From the NCBI GenBank assembly GCA_016788785.1, contig JAEUSM010000018.1, forward strand, positions 43,826 through 107,825: a stretch of 64,000 nt of DNA, read 5' to 3'. The number at the start of each line of letters is the position of its first letter. Within the stretch, counting starts at the first letter, position 1. Shown one piece after another: positions 26,950-36,566 of the stretch. The DNA comes from Candidatus Kapaibacterium sp. (GTDB taxonomy: Bacteria > Bacteroidota > Ignavibacteria > Kapaibacteriales > JAEUSM01). Under the pieces are notes generated by a model. The model was not told where the DNA came from, searched no databases, and saw only the letters and a program-made list of their open reading frames with translations. Made by a program: the position numbers and the translations under genes.

Positions 26950-27516
26950 TTAAAAGGAAAATCCAGCTGATAATTGCAAACCTCTATTTGTATGCCAACT
27001 TATACCCGTTAAAAAAGGTTGCATATCATAATATAAACCAATTTGCGCGGTAACAATCGTTCGTTCATTCGTTTTACCATAAGCAAAGTATTGACCTTCA
27101 TTGTTAGCTAACACCGCATCAGAACCAACACCAATACCCAAAGAACCTTGTAAAAAAATGTTTTGATTTAATGGATAAAATCCAGAAATATCAATCGTAG
27201 TCGTAGGTCTTCGAAACGTTTCTAAGGTAAAGGATGTATCTGGTGGATCAAAATCTAATGGAGTAACATCTAATACATAATTCGTTGGTGTTTTATCAGA
27301 TTTACCAGATCTTCCAATGGAAATGCCGAGATACCAAAACCGTAAGGTAGCAGCAGATGACATTCCATCAGAAAAGTTTGTACCAACACTACCCCATAGT
27401 GCAACATATTCATTTGCCTCTTGTGGTTTTTTTTCCTTTTTCGTTTGAGCCGAACTGTCTTTTGGTAGAAACACAAAAAGAATTGCTATGGTAAGAATGA
27501 ATTTTATACATTTCAT
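26950..27516 (-). CDS. Small predicted outer-membrane beta-barrel protein
   Basis: The 188-residue protein has a signal peptide (about 1-23, ending SSAQ) then a Lys-rich linker (TKKEKKPQ) and alternating strands ending in a terminal aromatic residue (LQLSAGFSF). Glycine-rich strand phrases (GSLGIGVGSDA, WGSVGTNFSDG) fit an eight-stranded barrel. No specific family is recognised. It directly precedes the four-domain secreted protein and follows the UMF1 transporter gene by 36 bases. Confidence 0.72.
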   Translation of the reverse strand: MKCIKFILTIAILFVFLPKDSSAQTKKEKKPQEANEYVALWGSVGTNFSDGMSSAATLRFWYLGISIGRSGKSDKTPTNYVLDVTPLDFDPPDTSFTLETFRRPTTTIDISGFYPLNQNIFLQGSLGIGVGSDAVLANNEGQYFAYGKTNERTIVTAQIGLYYDMQPFLTGISWHTNRGLQLSAGFSF

Positions 27517-27552
27517 AGTACGTAAATTGCAAGATACGAAAAAAAATGGGTC

Positions 27553-28860
27553 TTAACTACTACTTTGCACGTCTTTAAGTGCTTTTTTAACATCCACAAA
27601 ACTAATCAAGACAATTCCAATGATGAAGAAAACAATTAGAGAAACGATTGCCAACCTATAACTATTGGAAAATTGTAACGCAAATGCAAAAAACATTGTA
27701 CCAATCCATGTAGTTCCTTTGTCTGTTAGTTCATAAAAACTAAAAAATTCTGATGCTTTGTTTTGAGGAATAATTCGAGAAAAAAATGAACGAGATAATG
27801 CTTGTGAGCCACCCATAACGATAGCGATTAGTACTGCTAAAATATAAAAACTTCCTTCATCATGTACCCATGTATATGCTAACGTTATGGCAATAGACCA
27901 TCCAATGAGCGAAATAATAATACCCGTTTTTGTCGATAATTTCGCTGCGATAAATTTGAAACCCAAAGAACCAACAATCGCAATAAATTGCACCAAGAGA
28001 ATGACAGTTGTTAATGTTGAGACTCCCAAATTTAGCTCTTTTGCACCAAATGTAGAAGCCATAGCTATAACAGTTTGAATTCCATCATTATAAAGAAAAA
28101 AAGCAACAAGGAACAACAAAGTTTGAGGATAGTTTCGTAATTGCTTCATTGTTGAAACTAATTGCGAAAATCCATTTTTAATCAAGGATACGTTTATTTG
28201 AATGGTACTACTTTGGGTAGATTTGGGAAGCATGAGGAATGAAACAATGGAAAAAATTCCCCACCAAAGTCCTGCTGAGAGCATTGCCAATCGAACAGCT
28301 TGTCCTGTTGTAAGTCCCAAATTTTCTGCATTGGAAAACAACGCTAAACAAAGCCCAAGATGAAGACCACCTCCCAAATACCCAAATGCCCACCCATTTG
28401 CAGAAAGAGTGTCGTGATTACCTTCTGTTGCAATTTCTGGAAGATATGCATTATAGAAAACTATTGAAGCCCCAAAACACAAATTTGCTATCATAAATGC
28501 TATTCCGAGTAACAAAACTTGTGCGTCAGGAATGAAATACATACAAGTTGTAAAGGCTGTACCAACAAATGCAAAAAAAGAGAGAAATTGTTTTTTAGAG
28601 TTTGTAGAATCTGCAATTGCTCCTAAAAGTGGCAGAACGAGCACTTGAAAAAGTACAGAAACAGAAACCAACAATGGAAACAATGAACCGGGATGCAAAT
28701 GAGAACCAAAAAGTGCTAAAGCTCCATTTGTTTTTATGTAATCCTCTGCCAATGCAGTAATAAATGGACCCATAAAAACAGTTACAATTGCAGTTACGAA
28801 TGCTGAGTTTGCCCAATCATAGAAGTACCAACCGAATATGGTTTTTTTGGTTTGTTTCAT
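27553..28860 (-). CDS. MFS transporter, UMF1/Atg22-like family
   Basis: The 435-residue protein has 12 predicted membrane segments. The start FGWYFYDWANSAFVTAIVTV is the UMF1/Atg22-like signature, and GASIVFYNAYLPEI and MGGSQALSRSFFSRIIP are also typical. These are inner-membrane permeases, possibly for amino acids or nucleosides; the substrate is not predictable. It lies 70 bases downstream of folE on the same strand. Confidence 0.9.
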   Translation of the reverse strand: MKQTKKTIFGWYFYDWANSAFVTAIVTVFMGPFITALAEDYIKTNGALALFGSHLHPGSLFPLLVSVSVLFQVLVLPLLGAIADSTNSKKQFLSFFAFVGTAFTTCMYFIPDAQVLLLGIAFMIANLCFGASIVFYNAYLPEIATEGNHDTLSANGWAFGYLGGGLHLGLCLALFSNAENLGLTTGQAVRLAMLSAGLWWGIFSIVSFLMLPKSTQSSTIQINVSLIKNGFSQLVSTMKQLRNYPQTLLFLVAFFLYNDGIQTVIAMASTFGAKELNLGVSTLTTVILLVQFIAIVGSLGFKFIAAKLSTKTGIIISLIGWSIAITLAYTWVHDEGSFYILAVLIAIVMGGSQALSRSFFSRIIPQNKASEFFSFYELTDKGTTWIGTMFFAFALQFSNSYRLAIVSLIVFFIIGIVLISFVDVKKALKDVQSSS

Positions 28861-28930
28861 AGTTCTAAAAAAAATGCCGTAACTAATTTGAGAATTAATT
28901 ACGGCAAATATAAAGATAAACTATCGAATC

Positions 28931-29650
28931 TTACGATAAATCATTGGAAACATACTGCAAAAACTCTGCTTTTGTAGCTTCATTGGTAAAAGCACCAGAA
29001 TATTCAGATGTTATGGTTGTACTGTTGATATCTTGAGCACCACGTGCTGCAACACAGAAATGCTTCGACTCAATAAGTACTGCAACATCATCTGTATTGA
29101 GTACCTTTTTCAAAGCTTCTGCAATTTGAATTGTTAATCGTTCTTGTACTTGAGGTCTGCGAGAGAAATAGTCAACAATTCTATTGATTTTTGATAATCC
29201 TATCACATCCCCAGAAGAAATATAGGCAACATGTGCTTTTCCAACAATAGGTAAAAAGTGATGTTCGCAAAAAGAATACACTGAAATATCCTTTTCGACC
29301 AACATTTCATTGTAGCCAAATTTGTTTTCGAATAATGTTGCTGAAGGAAAATTTGCAGGATTGAGACCTTTGAAGATTTCTTTGATATACATTTTTGCAA
29401 CCCGCTTAGGAGTTCCACGTAATGAATCATCAGTTAAATCTAATCCAATAATTTCTAAAATTGAGCGAAAATGATGCTCGATTTTTTCAATTTTCTCGTC
29501 ATCCGAAAGTTCAAATGCATCAGGACGAAGCGGTGTTTCGAAAGAAGTAGCAATGTGGCTATTGCCAATTTCTATTAATTGTTCATCGGTGGGAAGATGA
29601 CTTTTACCATTGACAATTAATGTTGAAGCGGAAGATTGTCCGTTTTCCAT
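28931..29650 (-). CDS. folE: GTP cyclohydrolase I
   Basis: The 239-residue enzyme converts GTP to 7,8-dihydroneopterin triphosphate, the first step of folate and pterin synthesis. It shows the zinc/catalytic motif SFCEHHFLPIVGKAHVAYI, the IGLSKINRIVDYFSRRPQVQERL helix, and the HFCVAARGAQD zinc cysteine. The N-terminal 50 residues are a non-conserved extension. It starts 4 bases after a DUF971 gene, so they are probably co-transcribed. Confidence 0.97.
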   Translation of the reverse strand: MENGQSSASTLIVNGKSHLPTDEQLIEIGNSHIATSFETPLRPDAFELSDDEKIEKIEHHFRSILEIIGLDLTDDSLRGTPKRVAKMYIKEIFKGLNPANFPSATLFENKFGYNEMLVEKDISVYSFCEHHFLPIVGKAHVAYISSGDVIGLSKINRIVDYFSRRPQVQERLTIQIAEALKKVLNTDDVAVLIESKHFCVAARGAQDINSTTITSEYSGAFTNEATKAEFLQYVSNDLS

Positions 29651-29654
29651 TGTG

Positions 29655-30023
29655 TTATGATTTTTGTCGTTCTGATTCTAAAAGTTTTTCTATTTCATCA
29701 GAACGAAGTGAGTAAGAAGTACACAGAGAATAAAGATATTCCCACGTGTATATTCCAGTTGTATGTTCGTCTTCCCAAAAAAACTGCAAGGCATAATTCC
29801 CTACAGGAACAATTTGTTTTAGACTATTTTGGCCTGGTTTGGCAATCTGTAACATAGGAAACGCATAATGAGTTCCCATTATCGTTTCACCCTGACATTG
29901 TGCACATGGGCAATTTTCGCGTAAAACCGATAGTAGTATTACAAATTCTTCATTTGTAGTCCACGTTGTTTTAAGCATGTATTGGTTAGGACGTTCAATT
30001 TTTATTGGTAGTATATTTGGCAT
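29655..30023 (-). CDS. DUF971 domain protein
   Basis: Using the ATG at 30021-30023 (MPNILPIKIERPNQY) gives 122 residues; an upstream start at 30128 would overlap the divergent holB and is unlikely. The domain (also the N-terminal domain of gamma-butyrobetaine hydroxylase) shows CPCAQCQGETI with three metal-binding-type cysteines, VGNYALQFFWEDEHTTGIYTWEYL split over strands, and LRSDEIEKLL. Such stand-alone proteins are linked to iron-sulfur proteins in other bacteria; here the role is open. It precedes folE by 4 bases. Confidence 0.88.
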   Translation of the reverse strand: MPNILPIKIERPNQYMLKTTWTTNEEFVILLSVLRENCPCAQCQGETIMGTHYAFPMLQIAKPGQNSLKQIVPVGNYALQFFWEDEHTTGIYTWEYLYSLCTSYSLRSDEIEKLLESERQKS

Positions 30024-30080
30024 TGTTGTTACTAGTTTATAAAAGCATTTTCTTACAAAAATACAGTAAATAGAATTGAC

Positions 30081-30096
30081 CCACAAACGTTTGTGG
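30081..30096. promoter_or_regulatory. Palindrome CCACAAACGTTTGTGG between DUF971 and holB
   Basis: A perfect 16-bp palindrome in the divergent promoter region shares a 12-bp core with the palindrome at 20159-20174. It overlaps the earliest possible holB start codon (GTG at 30093), which supports the later GTG at 30123 as the true start. Confidence 0.45.
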
Positions 30097-30122
30097 TTGT
30101 TTACAACACTTTTACCACTTTT

Positions 30123-31271
30123 GTGCATACTTGGGATTCGATTTTAGATCAACAAAAAATCAAACATTTTTTTCAAACTGCTTTTCGTAACAATTCAATT
30201 GCACAAGCTTATTGTTTTGTTGGAGACGAAGGATATGGAAGTGATGCAGTCGCTCTCACTGTCGCTACTTTAGTCAATTGTTCCCATCCAGTTGTTACGC
30301 TAACAAGTGCAAATCCATGTGGAACGTGCAAAAGTTGTTTGTCAGCAGCAGAAATGGCAAATCCAAATATTCATTTCCTTTTTCCATTACCTGCAGTAAA
30401 ATCAAGCTCAGAATCTGGTGCATCTCCCATAACCTTGTTGACAGAACAACAATTTGAAGAAGTTAGTTCTGAAATTGAAAAGAAAAAACACGATCCATAT
30501 TACACCATTGCAATGTCTGGAAGTGATACCCATTTGATAAATACAATTCGATTTATCATTCGTGAATCTTCACTGTCTTTACAACAAGAAGGAAAAAAAT
30601 GCTTTATTATTTCACGAGCTCATCGTTTGAACACTGAATCAGCCAATGCACTTCTAAAAACCTTGGAAGAGCCAAATCCATCGACGCTTTTCATTCTTAC
30701 AACATCACAACCAGATTTTTTACCGAAGACAATACTTTCCAGAACACAAGTCATTCATTTTGAACCAATTCAGCAACATTCAATCCATCAATATTTAGTT
30801 CAACGGTATCAATTAGCGGACAAAGAAGCTCAGGTATTTTCAAAAATTTCTGATGGGTCAATTACAAAAGCTGTTTCGTTATTATCCGATGATATCCAAC
30901 AGTATAGAGACTTAGTAGTTGAGTTATTACGTGCTATATTACGTGGTGGAGCATTTCGAAACAAAACAAGAAACTTATTGGCAGAATTAATAGAAGGTAA
31001 GAATAAAAAACAGTGTATTACCTTTCTGCAATTGCTTCTTTTATGGCTTCGAGATGCTTTTACTGCGAGTGTTACAAATCAAATTGAAACTATAACAAAT
31101 ATTGATCAACTCGATACGATACAGCGTTTTGGAAATCATTATAAAAACGCAAATTTTTCTGAGGCATTTCGAGTGATTGAACTGGCAAAACGACAAATTG
31201 ATGGCAATGGTAATATACAGTTAGTATTGCTTACTTTATGTTTACAGTTACGAACCTATCTCAAAGTGTAA
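30123..31271 (+). CDS. holB: DNA polymerase III delta-prime subunit
   Basis: The likely start is GTG at 30123 (VHTWDSILDQQKI), giving 382 residues; an in-frame GTG at 30093 is possible. It is an AAA+ clamp-loader protein. The Walker A is degenerate (GDEGYGSD), as in known delta-prime subunits, a zinc site is present (NCSHP then NPCGTCKSC), and KCFIISRAHRLNTESANALLKTLEEP is the typical sensor region. The SRC arginine-finger motif reads SRTQ, so Arg is kept but Cys is replaced. It is followed by a PSP1 gene, as holB-yaaT in Bacillus. Confidence 0.93.
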   Translation: MHTWDSILDQQKIKHFFQTAFRNNSIAQAYCFVGDEGYGSDAVALTVATLVNCSHPVVTLTSANPCGTCKSCLSAAEMANPNIHFLFPLPAVKSSSESGASPITLLTEQQFEEVSSEIEKKKHDPYYTIAMSGSDTHLINTIRFIIRESSLSLQQEGKKCFIISRAHRLNTESANALLKTLEEPNPSTLFILTTSQPDFLPKTILSRTQVIHFEPIQQHSIHQYLVQRYQLADKEAQVFSKISDGSITKAVSLLSDDIQQYRDLVVELLRAILRGGAFRNKTRNLLAELIEGKNKKQCITFLQLLLLWLRDAFTASVTNQIETITNIDQLDTIQRFGNHYKNANFSEAFRVIELAKRQIDGNGNIQLVLLTLCLQLRTYLKV

Positions 31272-31324
31272 TTTTTTTCCTATATTTCCCAACAATTTAA
31301 AAAAAATAGACCCATTCAATATAT

Positions 31325-32377
31325 ATGTCAGAAACCTTTGTACCAATAACTCGAATCCATAAAAACTACGATTTTGCAACTCGATCTGCTACGCACGTAA
31401 TGATAGCTGAGTCTTTGCGAAATAGAAAACCACACTGCAAAGCTAATTGCAATTCAAAAGAAGGTGGATGCGATTCTTGTAAAACACCTAAAAAAGAAGA
31501 AAACCAAACGACCAATAAAGATGTTCAAATCGTTGAAATTGTCTTTAAAGGTTATAGAAAAGTTCTTTCAACTATTAAATTCCCTGTAGCTCTCAACGAT
31601 TATGTCATTGTCTTATCAGAAACAGGATTGGAATATGGAAGAGTTAACTCTATTGGAATTATCGCTGAATCAAAGGTTGAAGAAACAATCAACAAAGAAG
31701 AAATACCAAATATTATCATTCGAATTGCTACCGCTGATGATTTGTTAAAAATCGAAGAAATCAGACAAAGCGAACGAGAAATAGTAACGCAAGCAAAAAA
31801 TTTCTCACGCGAATGTAAATTGGATATCAAAATAACCGATGCAGAATGGCAATTTGACAAAAAACGATTGACTGTCTATTTCACCTCACCTCAAAGAGTA
31901 GACTTTAGAGAATTGGTGAAATTATTAGCAAATAATTACAAAGCTCGTATTGAACTTCGACAAATCTCGTCACGCGAAGAAGCAACTCGTGTTGGTGATA
32001 TTGGACCTTGCGGACAAGCTCTTTGTTGCACAACATTTCTTCAAGATTACCCGCAAGTAACAATTGATTTTGCAAAAACCCAACAGTTACCAACGAATAA
32101 TGTAACAAGGCTTTCTGGTATGTGTGGGAGATTGAAATGTTGTCTTTTGTATGAAATGCAAAATTACGTTGATGCTCTCAAAAACTATCCTCCTTTAGAC
32201 GCAACCATTCAAACGGAACAAGGAGCTGCGAAAATAATTAAAGTTGATATTTTCAGAGATACAATGTTAGTCTATGTGTTTTCTGCTGATTCTTTTGTGA
32301 ATTTATCGTTAGAGGAAGTTCAAAAACTAATGAAAGATGGGAAAGTTTCAGTACCATCTCATTCTGAGGATGCTTAG
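31325..32377 (+). CDS. PSP1 domain protein (YaaT/RicT-like)
   Basis: The 350-residue protein has a Cys-rich N-terminal patch (CKANCNSKEGGCDSC, about 37-51), a PSP1 C-terminal domain (about 145-235, VYFTSPQRVDFRELVKLLA), and conserved IGPCGQALCCTTFL and LSGMCGRLKCCLLYE motifs. The Bacillus homologue YaaT (RicT) is part of a complex with iron-sulfur clusters that affects RNase Y. It lies 53 bases after holB; this synteny supports the assignment. The added N-terminal Cys patch is beyond the usual core. Confidence 0.92.
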   Translation: MSETFVPITRIHKNYDFATRSATHVMIAESLRNRKPHCKANCNSKEGGCDSCKTPKKEENQTTNKDVQIVEIVFKGYRKVLSTIKFPVALNDYVIVLSETGLEYGRVNSIGIIAESKVEETINKEEIPNIIIRIATADDLLKIEEIRQSEREIVTQAKNFSRECKLDIKITDAEWQFDKKRLTVYFTSPQRVDFRELVKLLANNYKARIELRQISSREEATRVGDIGPCGQALCCTTFLQDYPQVTIDFAKTQQLPTNNVTRLSGMCGRLKCCLLYEMQNYVDALKNYPPLDATIQTEQGAAKIIKVDIFRDTMLVYVFSADSFVNLSLEEVQKLMKDGKVSVPSHSEDA

Positions 32378-32396
32378 AATTTTTTTCTGAGTGGTT

Positions 32397-34631
32397 TTAC
32401 ACTCTCCAATCATGTTTCAAATTCTCATGTAAAGGGGGCAACTGTTGATGTTGCTCCTTTGTTGTTATTGACAAAGAGACAACGGAATAACCATGCTCTT
32501 GCAAACCATCCATCAAATCATCTTGGTATGATTCAATTGTTCGTTTGATAGTGGCAGTATCCACAAAAAATTGCATAGTAATGCGTTTATCAAGGCATGA
32601 TCCTCGAACATTCACTTCTGAAAGTTTATTGGTTGGTATAGAAAAGCCAAATTGGTACATTTCCTTGTCATCGCCAGCTTTGTGTCGTTCAATTCTTATT
32701 CGTTTTAATTCAAATTGACGTTGCTTGTTCATTTCCACAATCATAGGAAGCACCATATACATTGGGATGTTTTCAGAATGTGCGACAGTATTATACGCTT
32801 CAAAAGCACCTAAGGTTTGTAATATCACACTAATGTTTTTTACCGCTTCCATTTGATCAATTGTTCGAGAATTTTCGGGAATTCGCACAAATTTTTTTAA
32901 AATTTCTACCGCAGATGTCAAAACTTCCTTGTACGATTGTTGAAATTGTTCTTTTACATCAACTGCTGATTTTTGATGTTGATTTTGTACTTTATTACTT
33001 TGTTGAAACTCATCGTATGATAATGTTTGAACTAAGGCATCTAACTCTTTTTGCAATGTTGATTGAACATTTTTTGGAAAAAATGAAGTAAATAATGTTG
33101 TTATTTCTCTTGATAATAATTCAGGGTTGACAGAATGCTCATAGGAAACCTTTTTGAAGAGCATTTCTGTTGCCAGAGTGAATTTTTGCAATTGGATAGT
33201 TGTATTATCTTTAGGATAGGTCAGTTCTTTTAAAAATGATAGTAAGACTGTGGAAGATGCATCGTGTGCAGCAGTTGTCGAAAGTTCTGCTCTTATCATC
33301 GAATGAAGCAATTCCATTTTTGTAGAAGGAGGCAATTGCTTATTTTCCGCAATAGAAAATAATTGTTTAACAATTGATTGTAGCTTTTCTCTATGGAGAA
33401 ATTGTTCATTTTCTGAGGCTTCGAACGTTCGAATATATTGCTCCAAAGACTGCAGTATTTCAACATAATCGGTTGATTCTGATAGCAATAGTAGCTTTGG
33501 TGTAATTTGTTGAAGTTGTTGTTCTTGCAAATGTAAATCTAATCGTAAAGTCTCTGGTTTCGATAAAGTATGCAAAAAAATCGAATGCAACTTTTTCAAT
33601 GACTGTTGTAATGTTTCTGGTGTAATATTCTTTTCTGTTGTTAGCAATTTTTTGATTGTAAGAAAATTTGTAACGTCTTCTTTTGTTACTTCTTGATGAG
33701 CAAGCAAGAATTGGTTTAAATGTTTATATAATTCAAACAACGCTATTTTTTCTTCTGCTTTTGTTAATTCGCCAGAAAAAAGGGATGAAAATGTCGCACT
33801 GATTGCTTCAAAATTTCGTAAGTATTTCGTTCCTAAAGCAAGAACGGATTGCTCTAAATCTTCAAGTTGTTTTTTCGGTAATTCTTTAAGATTTTTTTGA
33901 CCAACATTTGAATTGATAAGAGGAACCAAGATTGATGCTAATTTGATGATTGCTTGTCGAAGTGGCAAATTTTCTGGTAATCTTCCGTTTTGAATAATTG
34001 ACTTGAACGCATCTTCTAATTTTTCAAATGACCCAACGCTTTGAGTAAACAATGTGAAGTTTTTTTCAGAAAGTGGGACTCCTTCGTTGAGCATTGATTC
34101 GATAGTAACAAACAAATCAGATGAGTTAAATGCTTTTAACAATGGATTAGTTCGAGCGTTTTCAACCATACGAAGCAAAGTAAATATTGCTTCTTTTGTA
34201 ATTGGTTGACCCGAATTTTTTAATGCATTGATGGCTGATGTGATTTCTTCATTGTCGTTTTCAATTCCCAGTAATGATGCAATTTGATCAGCAGTAAATC
34301 GCGTTTTTTCATTCTGTGAATTTGGTACTGAATGGAGCAATAACGCAACTTCACCCTTCTGTGAACGCTGTAATTGAAAAGATAGAACATCATTTTGTTT
34401 CAAATATTCTGGCATATAACCAGCCAAAACAGTTCCGTTGATGAGGAAAGTACCCTTACCATTCCCTAAGTTTTCTAATATTTTCCCTAAGACAATATCG
34501 CCAATATGGTACTTACTCAAAAAAGTAGGAGAATACCCACTTTCTTGTGTCGTATTTTTTACCAATTGGCTTTTTTCAATTCCAAAAACTGGTAAAATTG
34601 GATCGCCAAATAAAATTTTCGACAGTTCCAT
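32397..34631 (-). CDS. FliK-like protein with flagellar hook-length-type C-terminal domain
   Basis: The 744-residue protein has an N-terminal small beta domain (about 38-105, VLGKILENLGNGKGTFLIN, VLSFQLQ), a long helical middle (about 110-590), and a C-terminal domain (about 625-730) with the FliK/Flg_hook pattern: KLSEVNVRG followed by a strand, TIKRTIESYQDDLMDGLQEHG and a final VVSLSI strand. FliK measures hook length in flagella. No other flagellar gene is in the window, so this may be part of a flagellar set elsewhere or have another role. It is monocistronic and convergent with the PSP1 gene. Confidence 0.68.
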   Translation of the reverse strand: MELSKILFGDPILPVFGIEKSQLVKNTTQESGYSPTFLSKYHIGDIVLGKILENLGNGKGTFLINGTVLAGYMPEYLKQNDVLSFQLQRSQKGEVALLLHSVPNSQNEKTRFTADQIASLLGIENDNEEITSAINALKNSGQPITKEAIFTLLRMVENARTNPLLKAFNSSDLFVTIESMLNEGVPLSEKNFTLFTQSVGSFEKLEDAFKSIIQNGRLPENLPLRQAIIKLASILVPLINSNVGQKNLKELPKKQLEDLEQSVLALGTKYLRNFEAISATFSSLFSGELTKAEEKIALFELYKHLNQFLLAHQEVTKEDVTNFLTIKKLLTTEKNITPETLQQSLKKLHSIFLHTLSKPETLRLDLHLQEQQLQQITPKLLLLSESTDYVEILQSLEQYIRTFEASENEQFLHREKLQSIVKQLFSIAENKQLPPSTKMELLHSMIRAELSTTAAHDASSTVLLSFLKELTYPKDNTTIQLQKFTLATEMLFKKVSYEHSVNPELLSREITTLFTSFFPKNVQSTLQKELDALVQTLSYDEFQQSNKVQNQHQKSAVDVKEQFQQSYKEVLTSAVEILKKFVRIPENSRTIDQMEAVKNISVILQTLGAFEAYNTVAHSENIPMYMVLPMIVEMNKQRQFELKRIRIERHKAGDDKEMYQFGFSIPTNKLSEVNVRGSCLDKRITMQFFVDTATIKRTIESYQDDLMDGLQEHGYSVVSLSITTKEQHQQLPPLHENLKHDWRV

Positions 34632-34659
34632 ACTCTAAGAATTTAAAGGAAAAATCTAA

Positions 34660-36477
34660 TTACTTCAATATATCTTCTACATCCCATAATCGAATTGTTC
34701 CATCTGCAAAAGCCGTTATCATTTTTTTTTCCTCGTTGGAAACCGCTAACGATGTTACAAATGATTGACACTCAATTGTATGATACACTTGATACGTTTT
34801 TGCATCCCAAAATCGAATATTTCCATTTACAGTAGTTGTTATTAATGTATTGTTCGTAGGAGAAAGTTGAATGGTTGTTAGAGAGACATTTGGTTCTGGA
34901 AAAACATTCGTAGCATCTGCCATTTTTACATCCCATTTCCAAACAAATCCTGTTACACTCGAAGAATATACATATGCATCATTATCGGAAAAAAATGCGG
35001 AAACTTGTCGTCCATTGTTTTTGGAATAAGAGTCAATAACAGATTGGGTTTGAATATTTATGATTTTTGTTGTCAAATCATCACATACAACACACAATAG
35101 CTCTTCATTCTCGCTGAGTGAAAGTGATGAAAGTGCTTTGTCCGATACTCTAAAAGAATCAATACATTGTAACGGAGAAACTCTCAAAATTCGGATCAGA
35201 CCATCTGAACAACTGACATACAATTTCGAATTATTTTCTGCCCAAGCTGCTCCAGTTATGTTATCAACTGAAAATTCAAAAGACAAAGATGATTTTTGCT
35301 GTAATGATGATGTTTCAAACAAAGTTACAAAACTATTTCCATATTGCACAAATTGTTTTTTATCTTTTGAAAGAGTATACCAACCACCCTCAGATTCTTT
35401 GGATGATAGTAAAAAAGTACCACTCTTCTCTTCATGAAGTTGTATCGTTCCATCAAGTTGACTACTCAATATCCTATTACTATCCACAAAGGCTATTGAG
35501 TAACTTCCTTGCACCTTATGATCAAGTATAGTTAAAAGTTTTGTTGTTTGGGTTGAAAACAATCGCACACTTCCATCTGATTCGATGGCTGTAATAATTT
35601 TTTGATTGTTATCAACCATAAAATTTTCTAAAGTAAAATTTTCCACATACGGAACAAATTTCCGAGAACCATTTTCTGCTACAATGACAAACCCAGTGGT
35701 CGTTACCCACGAATATTCGTTCGAATTTTTGCCCCAACGAAATGCAACGATAGTGTCATTTGCATTTCCAATCGGTTTTGCATTATATCCCTTAGAATTT
35801 GCGTACAACTTCGCTTTACCGTCTGTTGTTACTATGACAAATGAAGCATTATCAGGTGAAATTTGAATGGAAGTTATCATTTCCTGTGTCGGTACTGTTT
35901 TGATTATTTCACGTTGTTCTGTTAAAAGATTCACTCGTTCTACAGCGGCAAAATCTGTTGAAGTAATGATAGTATTACCATCTTCTAAAAATGTAATTGG
36001 CTGACCATCATTTTGTAAGAACTTTCGTTTGGTATGGAGTAATTTTTTCGATGCAGTTTCATAGACAAATACATCTAAATCTCTATTTACGACTATAAAA
36101 TGTTTTCCAGAAGAAGTAAAACTTCCTGATTCTAACCAAGATTCTGATGGCACTTTAACACGTTGTGTCGAAAAATCCTTCGTTGAGTAAAATGCAATCG
36201 TTGTGTCTCTACTAACAGAAGCTAAGGTCGAACCATCAGGAGTGAAAGACAATTGCATAACTCTATTTGAATGCACTCGTATATTTCGCAAACATTTACG
36301 TTCTTTCCAATCCCAAATGGATATAATTCTGGAACCTACCGTTGCAACAATATCTCCATTAGGAGAAGTAATGCCATATTCACCCGTAACTCCTGTTTCC
36401 CACAGTACTTTTTGGGCATGTAATGATATAGTTACAAGTACAAATACAAAGAAATATTGGGCTATTGTTCTTTTCAT
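34660..36477 (-). CDS. Secreted WD40 repeat protein
   Basis: The start MKRTIAQYFFVFVLVTISLHAQ at 36477 gives 605 residues with a signal peptide; the longer frame to 36507 overlaps a terminator. The rest forms two beta-propellers of WD40-type repeats: IWDWKERKCLRNIRVHS, NNTLITTTVNGNIRFWDAKT, KKMITAFADGTIRLWDVEDI. WD40 propellers are protein-binding scaffolds; an exported one is unusual in most bacteria but occurs in Bacteroidota. There is no type IX tail. Function unknown. Confidence 0.88.
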   Translation of the reverse strand: MKRTIAQYFFVFVLVTISLHAQKVLWETGVTGEYGITSPNGDIVATVGSRIISIWDWKERKCLRNIRVHSNRVMQLSFTPDGSTLASVSRDTTIAFYSTKDFSTQRVKVPSESWLESGSFTSSGKHFIVVNRDLDVFVYETASKKLLHTKRKFLQNDGQPITFLEDGNTIITSTDFAAVERVNLLTEQREIIKTVPTQEMITSIQISPDNASFVIVTTDGKAKLYANSKGYNAKPIGNANDTIVAFRWGKNSNEYSWVTTTGFVIVAENGSRKFVPYVENFTLENFMVDNNQKIITAIESDGSVRLFSTQTTKLLTILDHKVQGSYSIAFVDSNRILSSQLDGTIQLHEEKSGTFLLSSKESEGGWYTLSKDKKQFVQYGNSFVTLFETSSLQQKSSLSFEFSVDNITGAAWAENNSKLYVSCSDGLIRILRVSPLQCIDSFRVSDKALSSLSLSENEELLCVVCDDLTTKIINIQTQSVIDSYSKNNGRQVSAFFSDNDAYVYSSSVTGFVWKWDVKMADATNVFPEPNVSLTTIQLSPTNNTLITTTVNGNIRFWDAKTYQVYHTIECQSFVTSLAVSNEEKKMITAFADGTIRLWDVEDILK

Positions 36478-36499
36478 ATCAATGATAGTAGTGAAAAAA

Positions 36500-36541
36500 A
36501 AGCCCAAAAGAATACAATGAAACCTGTATACTTTTGGGCTC
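36500..36541 (-). terminator. Rho-independent terminator after DUF2795 gene
   Basis: AGCCCAAAAG at one side pairs with CTTTTGGGCT at the other (10 bp plus an imperfect inner stem) and is followed on the minus strand by a T-run. It separates the DUF2795 gene from the WD40 gene. Confidence 0.88.
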
Positions 36542-36566
36542 AGAAGTAAAATAATACAATTAACCG

